Source: Sipunculus nudus
Lineage: Eukaryota; Annelida; Sipuncula; Golfingiida; Sipunculidae
Assembly (NCBI GenBank): GCA_026874595.1
Contig: CM049306.1
Span: 39,868,019 to 39,932,018 of the forward strand
Length of the DNA stretch: 64,000 bases
Direction: 5' to 3'
Made by a program: the position numbers and the translations under genes. A model generated the notes under the pieces. That model searched no databases. It was not told where the DNA came from and saw only the letters and a list, made by a program, of their open reading frames with translations. How positions within the stretch are numbered: the stretch's first letter is position 1; every line of letters starts with the position of its first letter. Positions 47,701-62,700 of the stretch are shown here, one piece after another.

Positions 47701-50700
47701 ATTTGGATATTTTCATCTTCATTTTACAGTTAATAGCCCTTTTTATTCCAGTAAGATCAGGCTTGACCTAACAAATTATAGCATGTCATGTTTTATAATG
47801 TATTTACACTGTACCAAGCCAAATGACCAGTTATTTCAACCTAATCTTTTGTGTTAGGCTATTTGTACTTTACTAGGTCCAAATCTGGCCTTAAGAGGCA
47901 CAGAGATTTATTTAAATGTGAGCACAATTAAAAATTGGTTCTCTGGTTGTGCACATATAATATAGCAGTGATGGGTAGTGATTAACCACACCAGATCTGG
48001 AGTGATCGCTCATGATCTAGCGAGCAGCCACTCCAGTTATATTTACAGATGTTTGGCACAATCATTCAGCACACTCAAGTTGCAGTCTAGTGGGCTTAAA
48101 TCTAGACACACCTTAAACTTTTGTCTGGAGTAGTCCAGGGACCTTGTGTTTATGGTCTTTTGCTAGTATTTGCCACCCACAGCCATGGCCCTACACTAAC
48201 GTGAATAAATGTGTTTGTGGCATGACTTCTAATTTTATCGAGGAAGGTATGTTTTAACCCGTCTGCTTATTTTTAACTATTATAGATCTGTAAAGGGCTT
48301 GCTGTATCATAACCTTCCCTGAACCTTGAAACCACTCAGTAACAACATTATCTCAAGGCCTTTTTGTGTCCCCTTATGTAAGCAACCAGTTCTCACCTAG
48401 GAAGCCCCTCATGACTGCGTTGGCTTGTCTTATTGCTTCAGCTCTTTGTGCCTGGTCAAACACCAACCATTCAATGGCCTCAATCTTCTGACGGTCCTCC
48501 TGGTTAATGAATAAATCATATCATACAGACTGCAAAAACACACATCCAAAACCCTTAAACATTACAGGAGGGGATATTATTTTTTCTTAATTGCACTATC
48601 ATTTCAGGATTTGGATGTGGTCCAAAAAAGCGTTATCCTGCTCTAAAACTTGACACCAAACTCTCCCACATCTCCATATCTTTATCAAACTCTTGACAGG
48701 TTTATTTCTCATATTTTATCAAAACAGTGAATTGGAGCTGATAGTTTGTTTACAGATAAAATGCAGATGTTTACAACTCTCATATCACAATTAATTCAGG
48801 GTATACCGCTAGTAATTCAATAAAAATACAAAACTGAAACTTGAGAACCATAGTTCCTATCTATCTGTATCTAATGATCTTTTGTTCTATTAACATCTAA
48901 TACATTTCATGGACTGATCAGATCAAAGATTGAGGACCATGACCACTGTTTAAGCACAGATAAATGCTCAGTACATACTTTAATCCTTGATAAAAAAAAG
49001 TATTAATTAAATTCTTATAATTAATGCATTATTATAATTGTTATTACTGATGGCCTAGCAGGTCTTGAAAATGTGTTTAGAGTTCAGTTTTACCTCTGAA
49101 ACAGCAGCATCAAGCTGAGCCTCGGTGGCCATGCTGAACTCTGCTGAATCATGTGAGCGGATCTTCTCGACGACAAGTTTTGTGATGTTGGGAATGTCCA
49201 ACCCAGCCTCCTCTGCCAGCTCAAGACATCTCTTCCTCTCATCAGTACCATGAACACCTGATGAAGTAACATATTTTGTATAATTATAGTGAATTTGTTA
49301 ATTAATGATAATAAAAGTCAAGAAAATAAAGTTGAGCAATTATTCTTTCAAACTTAAATATTATCAGACTGTCTGACAATAAAGCTGACTAGGGGCTAAA
49401 GGCGTAATTAAACGTCTTGACAAAATCAAATATTTATATTTTTGCAACCTTCTGGCTTTTCTGAATCTTTTGGGATAATGACATGGCATCTGCCATGGAT
49501 TGCATGCCTATCTCTGTTATTTACCATTTTTACAATATTCATGTCACTAAACAACCCATCAACAGTTTTAAAAATGTCGTATTTGAGATGTGATCAGTGA
49601 CCAAGTCCTTTGCCTATTAAGAAGAGATGTGTGAAAAAAAGATTTTTCTCATATATTTATTTTAAATGAAGTACTAAAACATTTTACTGATACACAGTAG
49701 TAAAATACACTGATAAAAGGAACATTTTAATGAAACAAGCACATTAAGTGTTTTGCATGTATAATGCTATCAGACTCTCTCTCTGTCCCCTTCTCTGTAA
49801 ATATGTGCGTTTAGTTGTCTCTGAGTACAAGCATGCCAGTATCACTATGTGATAATCTGTCTGCATGTCCCTCTCTCAGAGTATTTGTTTTTAGTAATTT
49901 GATATATCCTGTTATAGGTCACAGTCTTCTGTATATCTGTGTGGCATTCCATGTGCATCATCTGAACCTTCGTGTGTATGTGTTTGTGGGTGTATGTGTG
50001 CTTACCTTCGAGGAACCTGGCATACCACTCTAGCTGACGATCTTGAGGCAGTGTAGCAGTATACATGGCTATTAGCTCCTTGTTCTGGCTGTCAATCAAA
50101 CTGTGGACGTAAGCCTCGAGGACACACAGGCTCAACTCCTCCTGAGTAAAATACAATCAAATATATTATAAATGTGTTACAAGTATTCTTCATTTTAAGT
50201 ACTGTTATAAAATTTAAAGAAATATTATATATCAGCTGTTGTCAAAGTGTTAACCAGATCCTTCACTGTCAGTGGTGGAGACAGAGACACCTGGTGGAGA
50301 AAGCATACAAAGGTGAGGGTTAGCAACACCTGCTACAGATAACCTCTCAATGAGTTCCTTCCACAAGGTGATCCCATCAAGAATCAAATTCTGTCAGTGG
50401 TAAGGGCTGAAACTGTAACTCACTCTGTAAGTGATTGCATCTGAGGCACGTGGCTGTAAAAAATGTTCTGCTATCAGGCATTATTTTGGCTGATTATGTG
50501 GCAAAGTTTAAAAAGAGTGACAGTTTTAGTAGTATACAGATTTATGTTTGCAGTTCAATTTTACATATGAAGAGCATGTCTTGAATATTACAAATTTTAC
50601 TGATCTTCAGAAGGGTTTTATAATAATCTAATGGATGAATTCATTTTACCTTTGTCCCAACTCCCACTGTTCTGAAGAAAAGTACCAAGTGAGCCAGGAA

Positions 50701-53700
50701 TCGTAAGAAGTGTGGGGTTATATGACTTGAGCCATTCATCAGCCATTCTTGGATCTCCTCCAGAAGTCCTGTCAACAGATACAGATGCTACAGAAGCTCC
50801 AAACCATCCCAAACTTTTAACAGCAATAATCACAGCAGGTACAAGCTAACTAGACACAGTATTCATCTCACTATATGCTTTCTTTAGGTAACCTATCAGA
50901 ATTCCAAGGAAATACTAAATGTCCTTCCTTTGACAACATGACAACTAGCAAACAAACCTTTAACTATGAGAGCTTACTTGTTTTCTTGTCCAAGTAAGAT
51001 CATAAAACATAATTATCCAAGTGTACAGTTACATAATAACTGTAGCAAAGGCAGAGCTTTCAAAGAGTAAAAAGTTTAAACAGTTTCACGATGCCCTATA
51101 TATACACTGAGATAATATTTTTACATCAACCTGCAAGAATGGAGGCAAAAATTGTACACTTGATAGTTACAGGAACCAATGATACTCTGGACTCACCATC
51201 AATGTCACCCAGAATGATGTACTTCTGTATCACATGGAAGTAATCACCACCACCTCTCCTCACCGCCTGTATATGATACATTAAGTACAAACCTACAGCA
51301 TGTGTTTAAACTTTTTAGTGATCTAACATACGCATTATACAGTTAAACTTGTGTAAAAAGACCACATGTGGGACTGGCCAAAAGTGGTCTTAATTCATAT
51401 GTGGTATTATATGACCAGATGTTAAAAACTAATATGAATTCTTTCAGTTAACTCAAGGATGGTCTTATTAGGCAGTTTGTCTATTAAACAAGTAGTCTTT
51501 ATGACAAGTCCCACTGTATAAAATATAACACTCCTTGCTGATAAAACAATAACATTATAGTTAACCCATGGTTTACTTACAAAACCTAAACTATGACAGA
51601 TGAGCACTCACCTCAACAGGACAGGCCTCTATCTCTGAGAAAATACTCTCCATGGTAAACCTGGAAACAAAGAGATGGTGCATCCTATTAATGAATTAAG
51701 TAGTGATAATGATGATAACAAAAAATATGACAAACCATAGGTTACTCTAAAGATGTTGCCATAATGCAAATTATAAAAACAACACTAAGTCTGAATATAT
51801 ACTACAAGAAATTAAGTTGAAGTTTAGTAGTTTGTGTTTACTATCTGTACATAATTTACTGGCCACTTTAAGAAATACTTAAAATTCCTTGGCCTACAAA
51901 AGTTATCTACAGGGTATCATCATTTCCTTGTGGTGGCTGAAATATGGCATATTATTCTACTTTATTTTGTAGCTCTAACTGGTACATAATGTGCTGTTAT
52001 TATTGTAATCTTGATGGCTGCACAACAAGAGGGTACTTAATAAAGCTCAGCTGACTATTGGTCAGGTAAGCTAACAGAAACTCACATTTTATCAAAGTAG
52101 TTTGTAGGTGGCGACTCCAGGGGTCGCTCCCTGTTCACATTCATCCTTATTTCTTGCTCTACTCTTGTGTCCACTAATACTCTGAAGTGTGCCCACAGAT
52201 AATCGTCCCAAGACTGACACACTGGTAATAGGTGTTTCAGGTTACCACTGTAGGTGGCATATATAGCTTGCTCATACACAGAAAAATCCTCCTGTCAAAA
52301 CACACCACAAGAAAATTTATGGAACTGAATGGCTTATATATTGGCAAAACTGGGCAAAATTAGTTAAAGATTTGTTACAATAGATGACATGCATTTTAAT
52401 AAAGTGAACTAATCATTAATGATCAAAAATCAAGCTTTGCATTTACAAAATTATAATTTATATGATATATTTAAGACAAAATAGTCAGAAAAAAGACATT
52501 CTTATATTGAGACAATACAATTATTTGACAACAATTATTGTCATATGGAAAACTGGCATTACTTAATTTTGTGTTCAATTTTTTTCACAAAAGATGAAAA
52601 TAGACAAAAATATTATCACCCAATTTTAAATAAGGGGTTAAAGTATATAAATATTATAAAGAATACATTAACATGATTTATAAATGTACATTTGTTTGAA
52701 AATAACGTGAAATTATTCAGTAATCATTTTTGTCCAGTGCAGCCCAAAAGAGACTACAATTATTCCAGAAGGCCCTAGTGATGAGGAAAAAAATTGTCCA
52801 TTGCTGGTGTAAACATGCTGTTGCTGATAAATCAGTATACTCACTGACTCTGCCATGGCCCAGCAGACATTTTTCCAGACATCTCTGTATGGGTTCCCCT
52901 CTACCCCTATCACCTCTCCTCCTGGGCCCAGGCTGTTATAGTTAGGATCATGATACAACCTCCACCCCTCTAAGGTAGCCGCCCTCCAGGCCTGCCCACA
53001 CTTAATACACAAGTCCTGAGCCTTAAAAACAAGGAATATGAAGCTCAGCAAGTAGAAGTGACCCACTGATCAAGATGCTCAGTTTTACTCCAAAGCAGAT
53101 ATATGGCCATTGGTCCTAAATGCTCAGAGAATCTTCTGAAAATGTACAGTGTATTAATAACAGACCATGCGTGTTATTAACCACATACTGACATCTGGTC
53201 TCAATAAAAGGGACTTTCACAGTCCCAAGAATCAAGAACCAGAGAATGGGCTGTTGCAGGTTTAAAACTAAGTTTGATGCACACTGTGAAATCATGCTCT
53301 CATTGGTCTGATAACAATTCTCTGCTCTGTGCCTAGGTGGTTAAACTCAGAGAATCTAAAAGCTTGTAGCTAAATAAAGCTGCAGTTAAAGTGAAGGATG
53401 TAAATTAATGGCAAAATGTATCGCTGCTTGAGGAGTGCATAGTCTTCAATGCTAATTCAGGTCATGTAATCTATAAGCTTGTTAGAAAAAAATAGAAGCT
53501 TGGTTATTTGGCTTTTAACATCAAGCCACGTGTCATTTCAACTTATTTGTGAGACGAACACAAATAATAAGTTGTTCCATCAACTGCTGCACTGATTTTG
53601 ATGAACCCTTAGTTGAAAATAAAAACACACAGACAACAGAATTTGTAACATAATTGTTGAAAATCACAATTTTAATATAAAGAAACAAAGCCACTTGACA

Positions 53701-56700
53701 AAAAGCTCTCATTCAGAAATTACTGCATTAGAAAATCAATGACACCTGTTCTTCTTCACTGTTCACAAAGCTATATTCAAAATCAGAGAATGAGGCAACA
53801 GAAATTGTAGCTTTGGTGCCATCTGATATCATTACAAAAATTTATATATATATATTTTAATTCTTCTTTAAAACTGATTGCATTAGTTTCGTACAGTTCA
53901 TCAGATTAGAGATCATGTGACAATATTTTACCTCTTTAAGATGGCCAGCTCTGATGTAGGCAAATATGATCTGCAGTAACCTCTGTTCATCATCTCTGTC
54001 CAGGTCTGCCAGGGGGCGCTGCTGTCTGATGGGAGCATCAGGGTCCATCTGATCAACAATTGGCCGATCTGAGTGATATACTCGATTACCTTTCTTCTCC
54101 AGGATGTACTGTGTATTCTCCCTGATAATTTTGATATGGACAATGCAACCATTTTAATGATGAACTGATGTGTGATAAACAAATGTGAAAAATAATCCTC
54201 TGAAGTAGTGCATTAACTTTTTATCCACATCTCTGGTAATGTGTAGCTTTTGAATGTCCTATTGCTTAACATAAATTATGATACAGATTTTTATCCATAA
54301 GGGGAATTTTCTCACATTTTATTATTCAAATATTTCTAGAGTGCTCAAAATCAAACAAGTTTAACAATTATGAAATATTCCTCAACCACTCTGATTAAAA
54401 TGAATTATTACCAATTCAAATTTCTATCAGATCAATGATTAAAATTTACATGCAGGTGATGATTAAAATTCTCCAATTTTGATGTATTGTCAAAAAAAAA
54501 AAAAAATGACTCAGTCAGCTGTAAATTAGATAACCTTTGTGCACCACTGACTCTCTGTTTAATATCAGAAATACACAGATTCTAGCTATAAATAAGAACA
54601 AAATAAACTGACAACTCACCACTGGCCGGCCTTGTCTGTGAAGAACTCTACCTTCTCATAAAGATCATCCAACTTTTCATAAGCAGCTTTCTCTAACCAG
54701 TCCAGTATCACCTAAAAATAAAACAACTGTCATTTCCCAGCACTGCAGTAACCATAAGGAGTGTCATGGAATTTATATTGTCAATATATTCTATTAGGAA
54801 AATGTAGGGGATAATTAAGTGATAATTTAAAGTTGTAATCAATGAACAGTCAATGAATTAAAGCCAATGAATATTGAAATCAGAGCATGTACACATATAA
54901 ACTAATTATTATTGTACTGCAATCTAGTAAGTAGTTGACATCTAGCTATGACCACTAAAAGTACAAAATCATCTTATAACTGCATCATATATCACTGTTT
55001 TTTAAGTGATAGGAATGTCTATAAAAACACAATATATAATGGAAAGACCACCTCTGAATAAGCCAGATGCATTCACATAAGTTATGACCAACCTGTCTAA
55101 TGAGACAACCTGTGATTTAAAACCACTTTTGCTCCCAAGGATGGTCTTATTACACAGATTCCACTGTGTATAGTTCAATAATGTGCAATACAGCCTTGTT
55201 AAAAAACAATTGAAAACTGCAATGTATCTGAAGTGATTAAAAATATATAAACACTAAAAACAGATGCACTAACCTGTCCCTGTCTTACTGTAGTGTCTCG
55301 TTCAAATAAAGCAACCATGATGTCTTTTTCACTCTGGTACTTGCTCTGTAGGTTAAGATAAAATTAAATGATAAATAATCTGTCATCTATTTACTTAAGA
55401 TAACCCCTTGAACCTTTCATAAAATAGGCTGTAGAATAAGGGTGATGTCAGAGCATGTTATGAGTGAAGCCAAGCCGACAGGATTAAATTATATGATCAT
55501 ATTTGTGACCAATCAGAAAAGATTATGGTGTTGAAATGTTTGTGATATCACTGTCTAGGAAAGAAAAATGGTGTTGCTGGAATGTTGGGTGAGGCAGGCC
55601 CAGCATGCAGTCAATTGCACATTGCTGTATGTTCTACTTCGAATAAATGACATCATCAACTTAGTCTGCCTCAAATACAGTGTCATGCATGCCTGAATGA
55701 TTTTGTGTTTTGAGTGGAAACAAGTCAAAATCCACTCTTAACAGTAATTTATCACAGACAATAAAATCCAAATACACAAGAATAAAGACTCATGGTAAGA
55801 AAAAGGTATCAATTTGTTTTGTAAAATCCATGCAGTCAATTAAAGAGTCAAATCATAAACAACCTACAGATAAAAGAATTTTTTTTGGCAAGTGATGAGG
55901 ATAGTAAATATTCCAATATTCAAGTTTAACAAATTGTTAGACCAGTTTAATAAGCCTGTTCAAAGATAATTTACAATTACACAATAATCTGTGGAAAGAA
56001 AATGTCTGCAGAAATTATATACATTTTTCCAATATTTGAATTTGATTAAAGTAAGTACTTTGTGTGTAAGCAAGATCAAACAATACTGTAGATTCAGATA
56101 ATATCGTGGGCTTAAAATTTCGTGGTTTTTGTACAAAACGCATATCGTGGGGTATTTGAATTCGTGGAAAGACAAAGAAAACTTTAGAAAATTATGGTTA
56201 TTAATACCTCCATATGCGCAAGGAAGACGAGCCCGATGTACCCAGGTGGTTTGGCTCAGATGCTTATCGCACGGTGCGCCTGTACCGCGGTCAATCAGGT
56301 CAGTGTTGAACAAACATGCTCCGCCCGACGCGAGCCTAACAAAGAATTAATCAGCCGTGAACGACACGTGCTGGGCTATACATCGGCAGTTAGTTGTAAC
56401 ACCCGATACATCGGCTATCAGTTATAACACCCGATCACACCACGTTAACAGAAAACGTAAATCATCACTTGACCGGAGGAAAAAAATAAATGGGACCGTC
56501 CACATGGGGTTTTTAACTTTTTTTTTATCTAGGCGGTAGTCACATGTGGCGCCTGTAAATCCCTGACGGGGCGGTGAGACGAGACACGGTTTGTTCGTCA
56601 TTCATCATGTAAGCTATATTTGGAGATTATAAAGAAATAATTTGCCTAATAGTATTCGGTGACGCTTACTTACGCTAACATATATATGTACCACTATCGG

Positions 56701-59700
56701 CAATATTCGGAAAAAGTACCGCCTTATTCGGAATAAGTGCTCTTTCGCGTCCCGCGGTAATCGCGGTAATGCAAATGAGTTTACACGGCCCTTGTCTTTT
56801 GGACCAATAGGTAGCGTAAGTCTCGTTTAATATCTATTGAAAGAAGGTTGAAAAGGCCGGTTCCGAAAAAGCCGTGCCTCGGTAGCTATGGTTACGAACA
56901 TTGGAACTTGTGTACCGTTCTTGGCGTGTCAGAACTACCGCTTTGCTCGACAGAAATGTGGTATTGTTCTTGAATTTTTCATCCGAAATGCTGATAAGAG
57001 GAAAATACGTTTTCAGTTTAAATTATACTTTGATATTGTTTTATTGTAAAGATATCAGGGGGCCGTGTTCGTACGATATTAGGGGAAATAATTTAATTGA
57101 CAAAAGAATATTTATAAATCCCGTATTTTTATAGTAATTTACGAAAAGCAATTCAGTGCATTTAATGATTGTATCAAAAACAATCATAAAAAAGTAATAA
57201 ACAATTTTTGTATCTTTATTGAAAATTCAGCCAGCGGTAACAATTATAAATATAAAGTCGACCACCAGCTGCCGTTGAGATACCGTATATCCTCTGACCG
57301 TGTGATTTTTTGATCGTTGGAATCATGAATTCGTGGATTATCTTGATCCACGAAAACCACGAAAATAAAATCCCAACTAATATTTCTGAATCTACAGTAT
57401 TCTATTTCTCAGACATTCAAATAAATCAAAAAGGGAGCAAACTAAAATGTTTAACCCTAAAATAAACAAAAATATCTGGATATAACAAGGTTTCCTATAA
57501 TCTAACATTTTAGTGCCTATCTGCATAATATTTCCATTATATCAAAATACATACCAGTTGATCAATTAACATGGCTTCCTCTCCCCCTCGTACTTCTGTT
57601 TCCAGCCGGTCCTTGTACAGAGACGAGACCAACCTCCATGTATGTCTCTCCTTGTCTAAGCTGCCCATCACATTCACAACTTCACTGTATCTACAGACAG
57701 TTTAACAGAAATATTTTCTCAAACAAGCAAATTTGTGGAATTTATGTCCCCTGCTTCCCCTTTTTGTTAATTTGGCTTCCCGTGATCTTCATGCTTGCCT
57801 TCTCAATATGTTTTAGTTTTTATTTTCCTCTGAAGATGTCTCATGTCATAGTGCCTGAGTTTTAGTTTTCACTATCCGATGAAGATGTCTCTACATGTCA
57901 TAATTATTGTAATGAATTGGGAACAAAAGGGAACATTTTTGTTTGTTTTGGAGCTGGTGATAATAAAAGTCACTGACAAAAAATTTGAATATTTAGAAAT
58001 GTTATCGCACAAAAACAAAAACCTGATGGAAGGACAGACAGAAGGACAGACTGACAAACCCAAATCAATGTATGTTTTGGAGATGGTGACAATTAATACT
58101 TCAATAAAATAATCACAGCCTTCAGACCTCCACTATAAAAGAACTATTGTCCATATTTATAGATATTTATTTCATTAACATACAAAATCCTGCTTATACC
58201 AAAGAAAATAGTGTGCCGATTCATGACCATTTAAACTGATACTACAAAAATATATTTTCTTTCCATTTTATATTAACTTATATTGAATTAAAACAAAGGG
58301 GAGTTTTACTTTGCTGTCAGATAACCTCCATGTTTATTTGCATTGACTTTTGGGCAAGAAAATATTATCTTTTATGCATTTTGTAAACATTTTAGTGACT
58401 CGCAGATGAAAAGGGATGTGGAATGGAGAATAAAGTTGTGTTGATTGTTACACATCACAATAAAAAAAATTGATGCAGGGTTCAAATTGATGTGGGCGGT
58501 GCCTGAGAACCATACCTTTTTTTTATTGCCTAAAAGAGGAAAGTTAAAAAAAAGGTTGGATGAAGAATTGTAATGTTTTAAAGAATGACATCACAGCTAA
58601 AGTTGCAATTTAAACACAAAACCTTGCCCTGTATTAAAAGCGCTCCCCAGACAGCTCCCAAAAAAAACATATGACAAATATACTCTCACCTGTTTTGGTA
58701 GTTGCCCCTGGTTGTTTTAGTTATGAGGTTTTTTAGTAGAGAAAATTGCTCTGTACACATTTCATCATACTTGTCAAGGAGCTGAAAGATCTGATGCTCA
58801 GAAGAATTCATCTGCCACGCTTCAAGGAATTCTCCATAGAGGGCACTGCATGCTGTGGCAAAAACAACAGAACAGTCAGCACAAGTCAATATATATTACA
58901 TTACATAAACATGAAATTTATTTTTATTAATAAGCAGAGCTTACACAGAAGCTGCACAACTACTGGGAATCTAAAATTGATTTTTATTTTGGGTTTTTAA
59001 TAATAATTTTAGTTTTGATGTCATAATTTTATTCAATTATAAATGGTGAATTATACAACTGAGTGAAGAAAATTAAACTGAACTGTAAGACCAGACTTGA
59101 TAAAACAGTCAGACTTTTGCCATTTAAGAATCAAATGCTGACCAATTTCATGTTTTACATTAGAACGGAAGCAGTACATTTATACATCATCACACAACAA
59201 ACCCTCACCTGCCAGATTAGGCTCCTCATCCAATATCAACCCCACGTTAGTTGTTGTGATGTTTTCAGGAATTCTGGACACTCCAAGCTGTAGATACATC
59301 ATACAGGAAACTAATAAAAGTTGAAATGCTTAATTCTCAGCCTCACATCCTATTCCAAGGCTGATCCATTAAACCCATAAAAATGCAATATCAATCCCAT
59401 ATCAATCCCAATGTCTCTAAAAGTAATAAGACAAGAAAGAGGGGCACTTTTTTTAGTGTTTTTTTTTCAGAACCTATGTCAATGGGTAACGGTTGTTGAC
59501 TCATAATTTAATGACTGATTTTCTCCTTTTTCTTAAAGTTTCTCATTATAACATAAATAGATTCACTTGTATCACTAATAGATCCCAGACAGAGATAAAC
59601 ATAAATATATAATTTCATAGTAAAATGATTGCTTAGAACCCACAGTGAAAACAAGATATCTACATAACTTTACACTATAAACTAACCTGATTTACCGGTA

Positions 59701-62700
59701 CTGAGCTGTTCATTGTGCTATCCCCAAGTCCATGCTGCAAAAAACAAGTTAAACATGACAAGGATATATATGACAAAAAAAAAAAGAATGAAACCCTTGT
59801 ACTAGTAGTATTGCAGTGATGAGATAACTATGGTTTATTTTTAAACTGTGCATGTTGAAGAAAAGTGTTGATATTGCATGTTTACATTGCAAAAAAATAC
59901 AGACATTTTACCAAGTTAAATGATGTGATCGAACACACACCCTCACACACACACCAATCCCACTTATTGTCAAGTCTCCTGTGTGTACTTATGTTATGTC
60001 AGTACCTGGGAAGTGATATTATATGGGCTTTAGCATTAATGTCCTTTTGATTCACAGAAGAAGTGTTTTGTCTTACGTGCTATTAAATCAATCATCAATA
60101 AAAAGGAACAGATGCCTATTTTTCATTGCACAACAGCATAACAAATAACATGTATGCACACCTGACAATTTATTTCCTGTAATTTTTGTGCCGCATGTCA
60201 CAATAACTGACCAAAAGCTTACTTGCCAACAGAAGTTGACATAGCTTCTTGATCTGGGTCATAATGTTATTCGATCTCAGGCAAACTATTTTTACTAGAT
60301 AATTCTTTCGCCTTTCCCAAACTATCAGAAGATTTGTTTTGTCTGGTTATCTTCTGGGCGTGTTATTCATGACTGAAACTTTGATGACCGTTATTATGGT
60401 AGAACTGTTCCGGCCAACATTAAACCTTTGTCAACTGCTTGTCAAATGAAGTTTCACAGGGACTGGGGTTTTGGATCAGGTTTCTCCATAGGTGCCCTAA
60501 AAACTTCCAGTTTTATGTAGACACTTGAAGTAGACACTTGAAGGAAATTTCAAGCAGTAAACTGTCAACAGCATCACCGAGGTGTAAACCGTGGCCTTGC
60601 AAAGATCAGGAGCTCATTATATATGACATGTGATCGCAAAATTGCCCTTGTGAACATACAAAGAAACACAATGATTTGGATAAACATTGTTTCTAAGCCT
60701 GTTAATTGGTTGATTGGCAGTGAGTGACCAAAACGCATCACTGCCCTAGGATTGCTGCACACTGGAGGGGAGATGAGATCATTTGATATGCCAGACCAAT
60801 TACACACTCTTGGCCTCACTGATTGCCTTGTCTGAATTTGATTAATTGCAAATTGATATCTCGGCCAAGGGTTCCAAGCATGAAAATAATTCACAATATT
60901 AAACAGCCAGATTTACCATTGCAAATACAGGAAATGGTTTGGGATTTCAGATTTATAAGACAATAAACAGGATTATCTATTAATCAATATGACACAAAGT
61001 TGGCTTGTCTGTACATACATATAAACATATTCCTAGAATTGTAGATACCGTCACAAAACCTTAAAAATATGAATCTGATGTTGAGCAAGATTGAGAAAAT
61101 ATGAGCTATTACAGTCTTGTTTAGGATTTCAATAATAATCATACCATAACTGATGAACCAAATGTGGCCATCATTGAATCACTGGGGGCACTGAAGTTCA
61201 ACGACTGCATGGCATCATCTCCTCTTGACTTGACTGCAAAGAAAAAGTAATACTGGTAATGAATCAAACTACAGGTCCATTAAATGCTCATCCTTACCAA
61301 GTATGTTGCAAGAAGTTCTTTGTTGTTGAATGACTTTAATAGAAAGTCAAAGATAGATCCTTATATTTACACGAGACTATATAACATTTGAAACCTACTT
61401 ATACTCTGACAGAATAAACGCATTACACATATATATCATGGTACTTCTCCATCAGGTTTGAAATCTGACAATCATATTACTAATTCATCTAATGTTAACA
61501 GCTAACAGACAGATATGGCTTAAATAAAGTTTGTCATTTATTACTGGGAGAAAAGATACAATAATAGAACCAGGTATATCACATGAACATGTCATAGTAT
61601 GTTATTCATTATGGATTCAATTATATACCTGAATTTAAGACATTTAAAAAGCTTAAATACAACATTTCTGGATTTCATAAGGATTTAAATTATTACATTT
61701 AAAGTGTTTATTATTTCACACCTTTTATTCAACTAGCTTTTCCTCAATGTCAAAAACTATACTCACAGGCATCAGCTTTGAACAGCCCTGGCGTCTTCCT
61801 GGCTGATCGTAATACATGTCCAGGAGAACCTACAGCTTCTCCTAACAGCTGAATGGCTGATCATGTTAAGGACAATGTTTTCATGATCAATGTAGTGTAC
61901 TAGGAACTGCAGGGCAACTGATTCTTTCATACAGAAATAAATGTACATCATAATTGCTCACAAGCATATGATTTTGTTATGGTCTGATTTTACAGAGTCA
62001 AGGTTTCATTGTGATGTTAGTGTCAATATATTGTGTTCCCCTCTGAATGTGATATGATTATGAAAGACTGCGGTACTACTGAAATAAGGACATGATCTAT
62101 TCAATATCTATAGTATAATTCTGTTCACACAGATACTTGAAGTGACGTTCATGTCAACAGACCTCATTTCATCAGATTTTATTCAATCTAACAAATGGTA
62201 AAATAAACAGACCACTTCATCTGACTTTTTTAAAATGTTATTGACTGCTAATGATCACTAAATGATGATAACTGTAGAATGATGAATGAATAGTTTGTCT
62301 AGAGGTGTAGTGTGTATGATTGTAGTCAGATCATTCTAAAGTAGTAAATGATACCTTAGTAAGGCTTAGTTACAGTTGTTGAAGACAGCTACACAGAGAC
62401 ATGCTTCCATCCTTGACAGGAAACAGGATTTGGTCAAAACATGAATCTGACACATTTTGGGAAATAACTACTCATATATTACTAACCATCTATTGGTGAG
62501 TCACTGATCCAGAAGATGTCTGATAACAGTCATACAAAACAAAGGATATAGCTATGAATGCAACTTTGCAAAGAGATCAACCAAAGAAGATATTTGAAAA
62601 GGAATTTTATAAAAGAAGACACTAAAAACTGCAATGGAACACAAAATATTTATGTATCGAAAACTATTCTTTATTTGTAATTCTATAACATATCCATTGA

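Noticed and set aside
50239-50290. Candidate small NUP107 exon
   Set aside because: Exons 50650-50768 and 50006-50141 join directly in phase and match the family without it.
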